The notes under the pieces are model-generated. The model had not been told where the DNA came from. It saw only the letters and a program-made list of their open reading frames with translations, and ran no database searches. The translations under genes and the position numbers were made by a program. From Wenzhouxiangellaceae bacterium (GTDB taxonomy: Bacteria > Pseudomonadota > Gammaproteobacteria > Xanthomonadales > Wenzhouxiangellaceae), in contig JAGXKW010000001.1 in the NCBI GenBank assembly GCA_018334995.1, positions 58,690 to 122,689 of the forward strand: a stretch of 64,000 bases of DNA, in the 5' to 3' direction. Below, piece by piece: positions 12,113-23,607 of this stretch (position 1 is its first letter; each line of letters starts with the position of its first letter).

Positions 12113-12132
12113 GGGCTTTGAATTCAAAGCCC
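12113..12132 (-). terminator. Perfect 20-bp palindrome overlapping the sucB 3' end; possible terminator or RNA-processing hairpin
   Basis: GGGCTTTGAATTCAAAGCCC followed on the minus strand by GTTTTAGGTTTTAGG. Confidence 0.5.
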
Positions 12133-13404
12133 CAACAGCATCCGAGCCGGATCTTCCAGAGCTTCCTTGACCGCGACCAGGAATTGCACGGCGTCCTTGC
12201 CGTCGATGATGCGGTGGTCGTAGGACAGCGCGATGTACATCATCGGGCGGACCACGATTTCGCCGTCGATCGCCACCGGGCGTTCCTTGATCGTGTGCAT
12301 GCCCAGGATCGCGCTCTGCGGCGGATTGAGCAGCGGCGTGGACAGCAGCGAGCCGAACACGCCGCCGTTGGTGATCGAGAAGGTTCCGCCCTGCAGGTCC
12401 TCGAGCTGGATCTTGCCGGCGCGGGCCTGGTCGGCGTACTCGGCAATCTGCGCCTCGACCTGGGCCAGGCTCTTGTGGCCCGCGTCGCGCAGTATCGGCA
12501 CCATCAGGCCGCGGTCGGTGGAAACGGCGATGCCGATGTCCTGGTAGCCGTGGTAGACGATTTCATCGCCATCGACCGATGCGTTGACCACCGGATGCTT
12601 GTCCAGCGCCTCGCAGCAGGCCTTGACGAAGAACGACATGAAGCCCAGCTTCACGCCGTGGCGCTCGGCGAAGGCGTCCTTGTATCGGCTGCGGATCTGC
12701 ATGACCTCGTGCAGGTCGACTTCGTTGAACGAGGTGAGGATCGCGGCGGTGTTCTGCGCTTCCTTCATGCGTTCGGACACGCGCTGGCGCAGGCGCGACA
12801 TCTTGACCCGCTCTTCCGGGCGCGGACCGCCGGCGCCGCCACCGCCGCTCGTGCCGATATGGCTGAGCACGTCGCCCTTGGTGATCCGGCCGCCGCGGCC
12901 CGAGCCGGAAATCTCGTCCGGGTCCAGCCCGTGTTCGGTCACCAGCTTGCGCACCGAGGGGGCGAGCTTGTCGGCCCCTTCCGGCGCCTCGTGCGACGCC
13001 CGTTCACCACCGGATGCCGCCTGGTCCTGCTTTTGTTCCTTTTCAGAGGGCTTTTCGCCCTCCGGTTCTTTCTTCGCCGCCTCGTCCCCGGACTCGGGTT
13101 CTTCCTTGTATTCGGATGCCTTGCCGTCTTCCTTCCCGCCTTCCGAGCCGGAATCGTCGCCGGCCTCGCCTTCGGCAATCTTGCCGAGCACGTCGTCGGC
13201 GTTGACCGTGTCGCCTTCTTCGGCATCGATGGACTCGAGCACGCCGTCGGCCGGGGCCGGCACTTCCAGTACGACCTTGTCGGTTTCCAGGTCGACCAGG
13301 TTCTCGTCGCGCTTGACGCTGTCGCCGGCTTTCTTGTGCCACTTGGCGACGGTGGCGTCGGAAACCGATTCGGGGAGGGTAGGGACCTTGACTTCAGTGC
13401 TCAT
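12124..13404 (-). CDS. sucB: 2-oxoglutarate dehydrogenase E2 (dihydrolipoamide succinyltransferase)
   Basis: Lipoyl domain ([19 protein letters not shown]), acidic linker, catalytic [16 protein letters not shown]; start at [13 protein letters not shown]. Confidence 0.96.
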   Translation of the reverse strand: MSTEVKVPTLPESVSDATVAKWHKKAGDSVKRDENLVDLETDKVVLEVPAPADGVLESIDAEEGDTVNADDVLGKIAEGEAGDDSGSEGGKEDGKASEYKEEPESGDEAAKKEPEGEKPSEKEQKQDQAASGGERASHEAPEGADKLAPSVRKLVTEHGLDPDEISGSGRGGRITKGDVLSHIGTSGGGGAGGPRPEERVKMSRLRQRVSERMKEAQNTAAILTSFNEVDLHEVMQIRSRYKDAFAERHGVKLGFMSFFVKACCEALDKHPVVNASVDGDEIVYHGYQDIGIAVSTDRGLMVPILRDAGHKSLAQVEAQIAEYADQARAGKIQLEDLQGGTFSITNGGVFGSLLSTPLLNPPQSAILGMHTIKERPVAIDGEIVVRPMMYIALSYDHRIIDGKDAVQFLVAVKEALEDPARMLLGL

Positions 13405-13444
13405 GGAAATTCCTTGGAAATGCGGTCGTGATTGGTCTGAATCG

Positions 13445-16270
13445 TTATTGATCTGAATCGATGTCGCGAACGCCAAGCGCCTGTTCGACAAGGCGTTTCT
13501 GCTGCTCGATATGCACCTGATAATAGCCAACCGCCGGCGATGCCGAAGCCTTGCGGCCGGCATAGCGCAGCGACTGGCTGTCGCCGATGCAGGCCTGCAG
13601 GTGATGGCGGATCTGGAACCAGGCGCCCTGGTTCATCGGCTCCTCCTGACACCAGACGACCTGCTTGGCGCCGGCGTAGCGCTCGACGATTTCGGTCAGT
13701 TCCTCGCGCGGGAATGGATAAAGTTGCTCGACCCGGACCACGGCGACATCGTTGAACGAATCGTCGGCGTCGGCGCGCGCCTTGGCGATGTCGAAATAGA
13801 CCTTGCCGGCGCAGAACACCAGCCGTTTGACGTTGTCCGGCTCGGGCTGTTCGGGGTCGTCGATGACGACCCGGAACTCGCCCGAGGCCAGGTCCTCCAG
13901 GCTGGAGACCGAGTCGCGGTGGCGCAGCAGGCTCTTGGGCGTGAATACCACCAGCGGCTTGCGATAGGGCCGGAGCATCTGGCGCCGGATCATGTGAAAC
14001 ATCTGGCTGGGCAGCGTCGGCACGCAGACCTGGATGTTGTTGTCCGAACACAGCTGCATGAAGCGCTCCAGGCGCGCCGAGGAATGCTCGGGGCCCTGGC
14101 CCTCGTAGCCGTGCGGCAGGTACATGACCAGGCCGCAGAGTCGGCCCCACTTGGCTTCGCCGGAGGTGATGAACTGGTCTATGACCACTTGCGCGCCGTT
14201 GACGAAGTCGCCGAACTGGGCCTCCCAGATCACCAGCGTGCCCGGCTCGCCGGTCGCGTAGCCGTATTCGAAACCGAGCACGGCTTCTTCGCTCAACAGC
14301 GAGTCGATGACGGCCACCTTGTGGCGGTCCTCGGCAACGTCGCTCAGCGGGGTGATGTAGCGGCCGTCTTCCTGGTTGTACAGCACCGCGTGACGATGAA
14401 AGAACGTGCCGCGGCCGGAATCCTGGCCGACCAGGCGCAGGGCGTAGCCGGAATCCAGCAGGCCGGCATAGGCCATGGTTTCAGCAAAGCCCCAGTCCAT
14501 CGGCGCGTCGCCGGCGGCCATCTTGCGGCGCGCTTCGATGATGCGCTGGACCTGCTTGTGCAGCTCGAAGTCTTCCGGCAGCGTGGTCAGGCGCTTGGAA
14601 AGCGCCCTGATGCTGTCGACAGGCATGCCGGTATCGGCTTCGGCGCGCCAGTCCGATTCCAGGTAAGGGCTCCAGTCCACGGTCGCCAGCGCGTCTTCCT
14701 CGTCGGCCAGTTCCACGACGGTCTCGCCGGCGTCCAGCCGGTCGCGGAAGCTGCGCTGCCACTGGTCGAGCCGGTCCTGGTCGACCAGCCGGTCGTCGAT
14801 CAGGCGTTTCGAGTATTGCTTGTAGACCGAGTCCAGCTTGCGGATGGCCTCGTACATGCGCGGCTGCGTGGCGGCCGGTTCGTCGGCTTCGTTATGGCCC
14901 AGCCGCCGGTAGCACACCAGGTCGATGACCACGTCCTTCTTGAATTCGCGCCGGAAATCCGCCGCCACCCGCGTGATGAACAGGACGGCTTCCGGGTCAT
15001 CGGCGTTGACGTGGAAGATCGGCGCCTGAACCATCTTGGCCACTTCGGTGCAGTACAGCGTCGAACGCGCGTCCAGCGGATTGGAGGTCGTGAATCCGAT
15101 CTGGTTGTTGACCACGATATGGAAGGTACCGCCGACCTTGAATCCGCGTGCCTGGGACATGTTGAACAGTTCCATGTTCACGCCCTGGCCGGCCAGGGCG
15201 GCGTCACCGTGCACCAGCACCGGCAGCACCTGCTCGTGTTGGTAGTCGGTCAGTCGGTTCTGACGCGCGCGCGCGGAGCCGGCCACCACCGGATTGACGA
15301 TTTCCAGGTGCGACGGATTGAACGCCAGGGCGAGGTGCATCACGCCGCCCGGGGTGAGCACGTCGGAGCTGAAGCCCAGGTGATATTTGACGTCGCCGGA
15401 GCGGGCCGGATCATCGTGCTGGATCTTGCCCTCGAATTCTGCGAACAGGTCGCGCGGCGACTTGCCGAGGATATTGACCAGCACATTGAGCCGGCCGCGA
15501 TGCGCCATGCCGATGACCATTTCGCGAATGCCCTGGCTGCCCGAATGCCGGATCAGCGTGTCGCACAGCGGGATCAGGCTCTCGCCGCCTTCCAGCGAAA
15601 AGCGCTTCTGGCCGACATAGCGCGAGTGCAGGTATTTCTCCAGCCCCTCGGCTGCGCCCAGCTTTTCCAGCAGACGTTTGCGGTCTTCGGCCGGGAATTC
15701 GAACGTGCCGCTGGCGCGCTCCAGGCGTTGCTGCAGCCAGCGCCGCTGATCGGTGTCGGCGATGTGCATGTATTCGACGCCGACGCTGCCACAGTAAGTC
15801 TGTTTGCAGATCTCGATGATTTCCGACAACTTGAGGTGGTCGGGCGCGGCGAGGCTGCCGGTGTGGAATTCAGTATCGAGATCGGCTTGCGAAAGGTTGT
15901 GGAAGTCCAGTTCTAGGTCGGGTACTTCCGGCCTTTCGCTGAGGCCCAGGGGATCCAGTTCGGCGCGCTGGTGGCCGCGCACCCGGTAGGCGTTGATCAG
16001 CCGCAGTACGCCGGCCTGCTTGAAATCCTCTGCGGTCGCCGCTGCCGGCTGGCCGGACGGCTGTCGGCCGAGTGCCTCGAAGTGCGCGGCGATGGCGCGA
16101 TGGCGGGTGTCGTCGTCGGCGTCTTCGAGCAGTCCGCGGAACGTCTCGCGCCAGTATTCGGGTACCGACTCGGGGTCGTCGAGAAACTCCTCGTAGAGGT
16201 CTTCGATGAAAGCCGCATTGAGGCCGGACAGATGCGACGTCCGGTATTTTCGTTCCAGTTCTTCGGTCAT
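13445..16270 (-). CDS. sucA: 2-oxoglutarate dehydrogenase E1
   Basis: 941 aa; [50 protein letters not shown]. Confidence 0.97.
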   Translation of the reverse strand: MTEELERKYRTSHLSGLNAAFIEDLYEEFLDDPESVPEYWRETFRGLLEDADDDTRHRAIAAHFEALGRQPSGQPAAATAEDFKQAGVLRLINAYRVRGHQRAELDPLGLSERPEVPDLELDFHNLSQADLDTEFHTGSLAAPDHLKLSEIIEICKQTYCGSVGVEYMHIADTDQRRWLQQRLERASGTFEFPAEDRKRLLEKLGAAEGLEKYLHSRYVGQKRFSLEGGESLIPLCDTLIRHSGSQGIREMVIGMAHRGRLNVLVNILGKSPRDLFAEFEGKIQHDDPARSGDVKYHLGFSSDVLTPGGVMHLALAFNPSHLEIVNPVVAGSARARQNRLTDYQHEQVLPVLVHGDAALAGQGVNMELFNMSQARGFKVGGTFHIVVNNQIGFTTSNPLDARSTLYCTEVAKMVQAPIFHVNADDPEAVLFITRVAADFRREFKKDVVIDLVCYRRLGHNEADEPAATQPRMYEAIRKLDSVYKQYSKRLIDDRLVDQDRLDQWQRSFRDRLDAGETVVELADEEDALATVDWSPYLESDWRAEADTGMPVDSIRALSKRLTTLPEDFELHKQVQRIIEARRKMAAGDAPMDWGFAETMAYAGLLDSGYALRLVGQDSGRGTFFHRHAVLYNQEDGRYITPLSDVAEDRHKVAVIDSLLSEEAVLGFEYGYATGEPGTLVIWEAQFGDFVNGAQVVIDQFITSGEAKWGRLCGLVMYLPHGYEGQGPEHSSARLERFMQLCSDNNIQVCVPTLPSQMFHMIRRQMLRPYRKPLVVFTPKSLLRHRDSVSSLEDLASGEFRVVIDDPEQPEPDNVKRLVFCAGKVYFDIAKARADADDSFNDVAVVRVEQLYPFPREELTEIVERYAGAKQVVWCQEEPMNQGAWFQIRHHLQACIGDSQSLRYAGRKASASPAVGYYQVHIEQQKRLVEQALGVRDIDSDQ

Positions 16271-16310
16271 GGGAATTTCAAAAGCCGGGGTTGGCGCGGG
16301 CCAGGGCAGA

Positions 16311-16316
16311 ATTATA
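16311..16316 (-). promoter_or_regulatory. Candidate -10 box for sucA
   Basis: ATTATA on the plus strand is TATAAT on the minus strand, about 45 nt upstream of the sucA start; no clear -35. Confidence 0.4.
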
Positions 16317-16356
16317 ACGGTTGCAGGCCGGGCTTATTGTCTCCCGGGGGTGCAGA

Positions 16357-17457
16357 TCAAGGTCGAATCAGTTCGTCCTGTTCGACCAGGTTCTCGACCA
16401 GCTTGCGCGCAGCCGCGTCGCTCGGCCATTGGTCGATGCGGCCGTTGCGGCAAAGCGCCTGCGCGAATTCCGGCGGACACGGCCACTGCTGGCCGTTGAC
16501 GAACAGCAGGCCTGAATCGCTCCAGGCCAGGCGGGTGCCGGGCGCGAACACCAGGGGCGTCTCCGGATCCTCATCCGGCGCATCGTCGTCATCGACATCC
16601 GGCGACCACTGGCGATAGGCGGTCAGCGTCTGGCCCAGCCAGCTGACAAGCGCGGCATCGTCGAGCTGCACCGCCTGGCTCAGCAACCTGCGGGCGTGCT
16701 GGAGCAGCGTCTGGTCGATGCGCTCGGCGCGCTCGGTGTCGTATTTCAGCGGAGTGAGCCGTGGCAGCCGTGCTTCGTGCTCGCCCAGGAACGCGGCCAG
16801 TTCGGATAGCAGTTCGGCCGAGGACGGCGCGCGCAGCCCGATCGACCAGGTCTGGCTGTTCTGCTGCGCGATTCCGTGGTGGGCGACGCCCGGGGGGATG
16901 TAAAGAACGTCGCCGGGCTCGGTCACGCAGCTCGTCTCGGCCTTGAAATTGCGCAGCACCGCGAGTTCGAAATCCTCGTTGAGATCGGGCTGGAAATTGC
17001 CCGCCAGCTCCCAGCGCCGGGCGCCGGCGGCCTGGACCAGGAACACGTCGTAGGCGTCGACGTGCGGGCCCACCGACCCGCCCGGTCCGGCCTGGCTGAC
17101 CATGACGTCGTCGAGCAGCCAGTTCGGCAGGAATCGGAAGGCGTCCAGCAACTCGGCGACCTGGGCGTATTTCTTGTCCATGTCCTGGACCAGCAGCGAC
17201 TGGTACGGTCGGTCCAGCGAGGGCAGCTCGTCCTCGGCGAACGGTCCGTATGCAAGCGTCCAATCCAGGTTCTCGAACGAGCCAACAACCAGCCGCGAGC
17301 CGAGCTCGCCGTCGCCGGCCGCCGCGACCATCTGGTCGATGCCCAGCGCCGCCGGGTTGACCCAGCCGCGAATCAGTAGCGGGGTGTGCTGCCAGTGTTC
17401 GTCCAGGAAGCGCCGGTCGTCGAAGCGATCCCACTCGATCAGCTGGATCGGTTTCAT
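16357..17457 (-). CDS. roxA: JmjC/cupin ribosomal oxygenase, YcfD/RoxA-like
   Basis: PLLIRGWVNPAALG, GGSVGPHVDAYDVFLVQAAGARRWEL (HxD), GDVLYIPPGVAHHGIA; start at MKPIQLIEWDRF. Confidence 0.88.
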   Translation of the reverse strand: MKPIQLIEWDRFDDRRFLDEHWQHTPLLIRGWVNPAALGIDQMVAAAGDGELGSRLVVGSFENLDWTLAYGPFAEDELPSLDRPYQSLLVQDMDKKYAQVAELLDAFRFLPNWLLDDVMVSQAGPGGSVGPHVDAYDVFLVQAAGARRWELAGNFQPDLNEDFELAVLRNFKAETSCVTEPGDVLYIPPGVAHHGIAQQNSQTWSIGLRAPSSAELLSELAAFLGEHEARLPRLTPLKYDTERAERIDQTLLQHARRLLSQAVQLDDAALVSWLGQTLTAYRQWSPDVDDDDAPDEDPETPLVFAPGTRLAWSDSGLLFVNGQQWPCPPEFAQALCRNGRIDQWPSDAAARKLVENLVEQDELIRP

Positions 17458-18833
17458 GTGTAGCGTCCCAGGCCGCGCGCCATGGCCGCGGCATTGCCGG
17501 TGTAGCCGGAAGGCGTCATTTCCAGCAAGCGCCGGCGTTCGGCCGCAGGCAGTTCGAGCTGCTCCAGGAATTCCCGGACCTCGTCGGCGCCGATGGTGCG
17601 TCCGCGCGTGAGTTGCTTGAGCTTCTCGTAGGGTTCCTCGATGCCGTGCACCCGCATCACGGTCTGGATGGCCTCGGCCAGCACCTCCCAGGCGTCCTCG
17701 ACATCTTCCGCGATGCGCGCGCGCGCCGGCTCGATCCGGTCCAGGCCGCGCTGTATGGAGCGCCAGGCCAGCAGACAGTAGCCGAAGGCCGAGCCGATCG
17801 AGCGCTGGACGGTGGAATCGGTCAGGTCGCGTTGCCAGCGCGATACCGGCAATTTTTCGGCCAGGTGGCACAGCAGCGCGTTGGCCAGCCCCAGGTTGCC
17901 CTCGCCGTTCTCGAAATCGATGGGGTTGACCTTGTGCGGCATGGTCGAAGAGCCGACTTCACCCTCGACCGTGCGCTGCTTGTAGTAGCCCAGCGAGATA
18001 TAGGCCCAGCTGTCGCGCGCGAAATCCAGCAGTATCGTGTTGACCCGCACCAGCGCATGAGACAGCTCGGCGATCATGTCGTGCGGCTCGATCTGGGTCG
18101 TGTAGGGGTTCCAGACCAAACCCAGATCCTCGACGAAATCGCGCGCGGTCGTCGGCCAGTCCAGATCCGGGCAGGCCGCGATGTGAGCGTTGAAGTTGCC
18201 CACTGCGCCGTTGATCTTGCCGCTGATCTCGATCCGGTTGAGCGCCCGGCGCTGGCGGCGCAGCCGGAACACCGTGTTGGCCAGTTCCTTGCCGAGCGTG
18301 GTCGGCGAGGCGCTCTGGCCATGAGTGCGCGACAGCATTGCCAGATCGGCATGTTGCGCGGCCATGTCTGCAAGGTGTGCGTCAAGCTCGGCCAGCACCG
18401 GATCGAGTTCCTCGACCAGCGCCTGGCGCAGGATCAGGCCGTAGGCGAGGTTGTTGATGTCCTCGGAGGTGCAGGCGAAGTGCACCATCTCGAGCTTGTC
18501 GGCCAGGCCCGGGCGCGCGGCCATGCGGTTTTTGATCCAGTACTCCACGGCCTTGACGTCGTGGTTGGTGGTCGCCTCGATCTCCTTGACCTCGGCGGCG
18601 TCGGCGTCGGAGAAGTCCTCGCCCAGCTGCCGGAGAAACGCGTCGTCGTCGGGCGCCAGCGGCGGCAGGGCGCCGAATGCTTCGACCCCGGCCAGGTGAC
18701 GGAACCACGCCACCTCCACTCGTACCCGGTGCCGGATCAGCCCGGCTTCCGAAAACAGGCGGGCCAGCGGTTCGAGACGCCGGGCGTAGCGGCCGTCCAG
18801 CGGAGACAGTGCAGTCAGGGCGTTGGAAGTCAT
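17454..18833 (-). CDS. purB: Adenylosuccinate lyase
   Basis: 459 aa; signature GSSTMPHKVNPIDFENGEGN; LSRTHGQSASPTTLGKE. Confidence 0.97.
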   Translation of the reverse strand: MTSNALTALSPLDGRYARRLEPLARLFSEAGLIRHRVRVEVAWFRHLAGVEAFGALPPLAPDDDAFLRQLGEDFSDADAAEVKEIEATTNHDVKAVEYWIKNRMAARPGLADKLEMVHFACTSEDINNLAYGLILRQALVEELDPVLAELDAHLADMAAQHADLAMLSRTHGQSASPTTLGKELANTVFRLRRQRRALNRIEISGKINGAVGNFNAHIAACPDLDWPTTARDFVEDLGLVWNPYTTQIEPHDMIAELSHALVRVNTILLDFARDSWAYISLGYYKQRTVEGEVGSSTMPHKVNPIDFENGEGNLGLANALLCHLAEKLPVSRWQRDLTDSTVQRSIGSAFGYCLLAWRSIQRGLDRIEPARARIAEDVEDAWEVLAEAIQTVMRVHGIEEPYEKLKQLTRGRTIGADEVREFLEQLELPAAERRRLLEMTPSGYTGNAAAMARGLGRYT

Positions 18834-18885
18834 CGGGAAAGCGTCTCGAGAAATCGTGGTGAATTGCCGGACGGCAATGATACCG

Positions 18886-20010
18886 TCAACCGCCGCCTTC
18901 GGTCACAGGGCGCCCGGTCGCCGGGAGTTCGGCTTCCGCATCCGGCGCGTTGTCTTCGACTTCTTGTTCGACTTCCGGAAACACCTGCTCGAAACGCTCG
19001 ATGCGAACCAGCACGCCGAACAGGCTGGAATCGAAATATTCCAGCCGACCGGGACGCACCACGCGCGATTGCTGCAGGCGATGCACGGTCCATTCGCCGT
19101 TTTCGCGCTCGCCGGCCGGAGATGCATCGAGTGCGCCAGCCGCGTCTGCAGTGTCGCGGCCCGGATCGAGGTCGGGATCGGGATTTCGGTCGGGGTTCTG
19201 TTCGGAAGCCTGATCGGAGATTTGATCGGCCGCGGATTCGGCTGGCGCGCGCGCCCGGGTCTGCCAGACAAGGTCAAGGTCCAGGTGCAGGAACTGTCGC
19301 TGGCGCAGGCGCACGCTACCGTCCAGTCGGTAGATCGACTGTGGTGGCGTTGTCTCGACCATCGTCTCGACCATCGGGTTCAATGCGAGCCCTTGACCCG
19401 CCAGCGGCATCGGGCGGGTATTCGCCGCCGGTTCGAGGGCCTCGACCACGGTTCGGTCGTGCACGCGCACCGCGCCGGCGGCTTGTCGGCGCTGGGCCCG
19501 CTGTATCCAGGCCCGCGTCGTCACCGGATCGTAGTCCGGAGCGTCGATCAGGCGACTCATGGCGCGGCGCAACGGCGCCGACAGGTCCCCAAGCGCCGAA
19601 TATGCCGGCGGAATCGGCCGCAGCGTTTCTTCCTCGGACTCGAGAAAGGGCGTGGCTTCGTCGAGCGCGCCGGGCAGTTCGGCGATGGGCAGGAACTGCG
19701 CCATCGACGCCAGTTGCCGCCGGGCCGCGGCGTTGGCGGCCGCAACCAGCAGCGGATCCAGCCGGTCGGTGAAGTCGGCCGGCGCGGTTGCGCGGCGGCG
19801 GTCCGAGCGGCCGTCGGCATGGCGGAACACGATCACCTCGACCCGATAGACCGGCGGATATTCGCCGCTTCTGTCGTCGGCGTTTTCGACCGACTGCTGG
19901 GCGCCTGCCGGACCCGGCCAGAAAAGCCCCGACCACAACAGCCACGACCACAGCAGCGAGGCGGCCAGCAGCGGCCGTGCAGGGTCTTTCGAAGCTTCCC
20001 TGGAAATCAT
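18886..20010 (-). CDS. csiV: CsiV family exported protein
   Basis: ~374 aa with signal peptide; PPVYRVEVIVFRHADGRSDRR; ATG overlaps the mfd stop. Confidence 0.72.
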   Translation of the reverse strand: MISREASKDPARPLLAASLLWSWLLWSGLFWPGPAGAQQSVENADDRSGEYPPVYRVEVIVFRHADGRSDRRRATAPADFTDRLDPLLVAAANAAARRQLASMAQFLPIAELPGALDEATPFLESEEETLRPIPPAYSALGDLSAPLRRAMSRLIDAPDYDPVTTRAWIQRAQRRQAAGAVRVHDRTVVEALEPAANTRPMPLAGQGLALNPMVETMVETTPPQSIYRLDGSVRLRQRQFLHLDLDLVWQTRARAPAESAADQISDQASEQNPDRNPDPDLDPGRDTADAAGALDASPAGERENGEWTVHRLQQSRVVRPGRLEYFDSSLFGVLVRIERFEQVFPEVEQEVEDNAPDAEAELPATGRPVTEGGG

Positions 20011-23000
20011 GCCACGGAGTTTAGCTTGTCTTTCGGCCGCAGGCGCGCGATCAGGTCCTCGGCGACGCCGACCCGGTCTTCCAGCGCTTCGAACTCGCCG
20101 TGGATGCGCAGCCGGTCCTGGGCCGGCAGCGAATAGCTGTGGGCCTCCTTCTGGATCATGCGGACCATCTCGGCCATGTCGATCACCGGCTTGGGCAAAA
20201 ACTCCACGCGCCCGCCGGCCGGGCCCACCTCCAGCTTGCGGATGCCCAGCGCGCGCGCTTCCAGTCGCAGCGTGGCGGCAGTGAACAGGTTCCTGACCTC
20301 CTCGGGCAGCAGGCCGAAACGGTCGATCATCTCGACCTGCAGTTCGTGCAGTTCCTTGCCGGTCCGCGCCTGGGCGATGCGCTTGTACAGCACCAGCCGC
20401 TGATGGACGTCGGGCAGATAGCTGTCCGGAATCATCGCGGTCACGTGCAGGTCGACCTCGGAGGAGACGTCCACCGGCTCGTCCAGATCCGGCTCGTGTC
20501 CGGCCTTGAGCGCTTCGACGGTGCGGTTGAGCAGTTCCGAATAGAGCTGGAAGCCGATGGCCTCGATCTGGCCCGACTGGTCCTCGCCCAGCAGTTCGCC
20601 GGCGCCGCGGATTTCCAGGTCGTGGGTGGCCAGGGTGAAGCCGGCGCCGAGCTCCTGCAGCGACTGGATCGCTTCCAGCCGCTTGCGTGCGTCGGCGGTA
20701 ATCGCCTTCCACGGCGGCGTCACCAGGTAGGCATAGGCCAGGTGGTGCGAGCGGCCAACGCGGCCGCGCAACTGATGCATCTGGGCCAGGCCGAACTTGT
20801 CGGCGCGGTTGATGATGATGGTGTTGGCCGTCGGCACGTCGATGCCGTTTTCGATGATGGTACTGGCGACCAGCAGGTTGATCCGTCGGTGGTAGAAGTC
20901 GCGCATGGTGCGCTCCATCTCGCCCGGCGGCATCTGACCGTTGGCGATTCCGATCCGGGCGCGCGGGAACAATTCCGACAGGTCCTCGGCCATGCGCGGC
21001 TGGGTCCTGACGTCGTTGTGCAGGAAATACACCTGGCCGCCGCGCTGGAACTCGCGGTTGACCGCGTCGCGGATGGTTGCCGTGTCCCATTCGGAGACGA
21101 AAGTCTTGACCGCCATCCGGCGCGACGGCGGGGTGGCGATGATGGAAAGCTCGCGCAGGCCGGTCATGGACATGTTCAGCGTGCGCGGAATCGGCGTCGC
21201 GGTCAGGGTCAGCAGGTCGACCTCGGCGCGCAATCTCTTCAACTGTTCTTTCTGCCGCACGCCGAAGCGCTGTTCCTCGTCGACCACCACCAGGCCCAGG
21301 TCGGCGAACTTGACGTCGGACTGCAGCAGCCGGTGGGTACCGATGGCAATGTCGATGGTGCCGTCGGCCAGACCGGCCAGGGTGCGTTCGGCGTCCTTCC
21401 TGCCGCCGGTGCGCGACAGCAGCGCGACCTTGACCGGCCAGTCGGCGAAACGGTCGGCGAAGGTGCGGTAGTGCTGTTCGGCCAGCAGCGTCGTCGGAGC
21501 CAGCAGGGTCACCTGGCGGCCGCCCTCGACCACCGCGAACGCCGCTCGCAGCGCGACCTCGGTCTTGCCGAAGCCGACGTCGCCGCAGATCACGCGGTCC
21601 ATGGGCGTGGACGCCTTCAGATCGTTGAGGACGGCCTCGATGGCGGTCTGCTGGTCCTCGGTTTCCTCGAATTCGAAGCCGGCGGCAAAGCGTGCATACA
21701 TGCCCTCGTCGAACGTGAATGCATGGCCTTCGCGTGCGGCGCGCCTGGCCTGTACGTTGAGCAGTTCGGCGGCCACGTCGCGCACTTTCTCGGCGGCCTT
21801 GCGCCGGGTCTTCTGCCAGCGGTCCGAACTCAGCCGGTTGAGCGTGACGACGTCGGGATCGGCGCCGGTGTAGCGGCTGACCAGGTGCAGGTCGGTCACC
21901 GGCACATAGAGCTTGTCGCGGTCGGCGTATTCCAGGGTCAGGAATTCGCCGCGTGCGTCGCCCACGTCCAGCACTTCCAGCCCCAGGTAGCGGCCGATTC
22001 CGTGTTCAAGGTGCACCACCAGCGCGCCCGGCTGCAGATCGGCCAGGCTGCGCACGATGCTTTCCGGATCCTGGCCGCTTTTCTGTTCGCGCCGGCGGGT
22101 GCGGGTGTGACCCGGGAACAGCTCGGACTCGGTGAGTATGGTCACGCCCTCGCCGGGCAGCCGGCAGCCGCCGGAAAACGGCAGCACCGCCAGCGCCAGC
22201 CGGTCGTCGCCGCTGGCGAACGCGGCGAACGAATCGATCGGGCGCGGCTGGACGCCGAAACGCTTGAGATTGGCGGCGATCAGTTCGCGGCGGCCGGCGG
22301 TATCGGCGGCCAGCAGCATGCGGCCCGGTTCGGCTTCCAGCCGTTCGGCAGCCTGTTCCGGCGCATGATCCAGGTCCAGCGGTTCGGGCCGCTGGAGGGT
22401 CTTCGTCGCCGGCGGGCGCCGGGTGACGCGCACCGCCGCGTCGTGTTTCAGCGCGTCGGTCAGTTCGCCGGCTGCAAGATAAAGCTCGTCGGGCTTCAGG
22501 GGCGGGCGCTCGCGGTCGCCGGCGCGCTGTTCATAGCGCTGCCGGACCTGTTCGGCGAATTCCCCGGCCGCTTCCTCGCAGCCGGCCAGCGTCACCAGCC
22601 GGTGCTCGCGCGGCAGGTAGTCCAGCAGGCTGGCGGTCTGGTCGAAGAACAACGGCAGATACTGCTCGAGCCCCTGGCCGTGATGACCTTCTCCGACCTC
22701 CTGGTAGGGCAGCGCGCGTCTTAGATCGACCTCGAACCGGTTGCGGAAGCGGCGCCGGAATTCCTGCCGGGCGGTTTCATCGAACGGGTACTCGCGCCCC
22801 GGCAGCAGTTCCACCCGGTTCATTTTCTCGATCGAGCGCTGGGTTTCTGCGTCGAACGAGCGGATCGACTCGATTTCCGTATCGAACAGCTCCACCCGGT
22901 ACGGAAGCTGCGTGCCCATCGGCCACAGGTCGAAGACCGCGCCGCGCACCGCGAACTGTCCGGGCTGCCAGACCTGGTCGCTGGCCTCGTAGCCGGCGTC

Positions 23001-23444
23001 GAACAGCCGTTCGCGAAAACGGTCCAGGTCCAGCTCCTCGCCGACCGTGAAGTTCACGCTGCGCCCGGCGATGAAGCCCACCGGCGCCAGGCGCTGCATC
23101 AGTGCGTTGACCGGCGCGATGATCACCCCGGCTTCGCGATCGGCCAGTCCGGCCAGCACGTCGAGTCGGCGCGAGACCAGGTCGGGGTGGGGCGAATAAA
23201 GGTCGTAGGGCAGGATTTCGAGGTCGGGAAACAGGTCGGCGCGCGGTCCGTCCAGGTGATTGATGTCGTCGCGCAGACGCCGCGCGGCGTAGCCGTCGGC
23301 CGCTGCCACCAGTACCGGTCCGCCGCGGCGGCGCGCATAGGCGCTGACTGCCAGCGCCAGCGCGAGATCCTCCAGCAGCGGCCACTGCCGGCCCTCGCCG
23401 GCCTGCGCGCGCGGCGGATTGAGTACTGAAAACGTATCGGACAT
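20007..23444 (-). CDS. mfd: Transcription-repair coupling factor
   Basis: ~1145 aa; CarD-like region, DVGFGKTEVALRAAF, DEEQRFGVRQKEQLK, LTATPIPRTLNMSMTGLR, TRCF C-terminal domain. Confidence 0.97.
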   Translation of the reverse strand: MSDTFSVLNPPRAQAGEGRQWPLLEDLALALAVSAYARRRGGPVLVAAADGYAARRLRDDINHLDGPRADLFPDLEILPYDLYSPHPDLVSRRLDVLAGLADREAGVIIAPVNALMQRLAPVGFIAGRSVNFTVGEELDLDRFRERLFDAGYEASDQVWQPGQFAVRGAVFDLWPMGTQLPYRVELFDTEIESIRSFDAETQRSIEKMNRVELLPGREYPFDETARQEFRRRFRNRFEVDLRRALPYQEVGEGHHGQGLEQYLPLFFDQTASLLDYLPREHRLVTLAGCEEAAGEFAEQVRQRYEQRAGDRERPPLKPDELYLAAGELTDALKHDAAVRVTRRPPATKTLQRPEPLDLDHAPEQAAERLEAEPGRMLLAADTAGRRELIAANLKRFGVQPRPIDSFAAFASGDDRLALAVLPFSGGCRLPGEGVTILTESELFPGHTRTRRREQKSGQDPESIVRSLADLQPGALVVHLEHGIGRYLGLEVLDVGDARGEFLTLEYADRDKLYVPVTDLHLVSRYTGADPDVVTLNRLSSDRWQKTRRKAAEKVRDVAAELLNVQARRAAREGHAFTFDEGMYARFAAGFEFEETEDQQTAIEAVLNDLKASTPMDRVICGDVGFGKTEVALRAAFAVVEGGRQVTLLAPTTLLAEQHYRTFADRFADWPVKVALLSRTGGRKDAERTLAGLADGTIDIAIGTHRLLQSDVKFADLGLVVVDEEQRFGVRQKEQLKRLRAEVDLLTLTATPIPRTLNMSMTGLRELSIIATPPSRRMAVKTFVSEWDTATIRDAVNREFQRGGQVYFLHNDVRTQPRMAEDLSELFPRARIGIANGQMPPGEMERTMRDFYHRRINLLVASTIIENGIDVPTANTIIINRADKFGLAQMHQLRGRVGRSHHLAYAYLVTPPWKAITADARKRLEAIQSLQELGAGFTLATHDLEIRGAGELLGEDQSGQIEAIGFQLYSELLNRTVEALKAGHEPDLDEPVDVSSEVDLHVTAMIPDSYLPDVHQRLVLYKRIAQARTGKELHELQVEMIDRFGLLPEEVRNLFTAATLRLEARALGIRKLEVGPAGGRVEFLPKPVIDMAEMVRMIQKEAHSYSLPAQDRLRIHGEFEALEDRVGVAEDLIARLRPKDKLNSVA

Positions 23445-23607
23445 CACGGTGGATATTTCGGTCGGAGCCGGCCATTTTACCCGTCTTGCTCGCCGGCCTC
23501 GGTATTGCGATGCAGCCATCGCCGGCAACCGGGCGGTGCCAGCGAGCCGGCTCGATCATGCCCGATCGATTATGCTGATGCACGCTTTTTATCAGGATTT
23601 CTTGCAC

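Noticed and set aside
13511-15916. 801-aa plus-strand ORF opposite sucA
   Set aside because: Same antisense artefact; sucA is unambiguous.
20100-22724. 874-aa plus-strand ORF opposite mfd
   Set aside because: Antisense artefact of GC-rich codon usage; no domain-like sequence, mfd is unambiguous.
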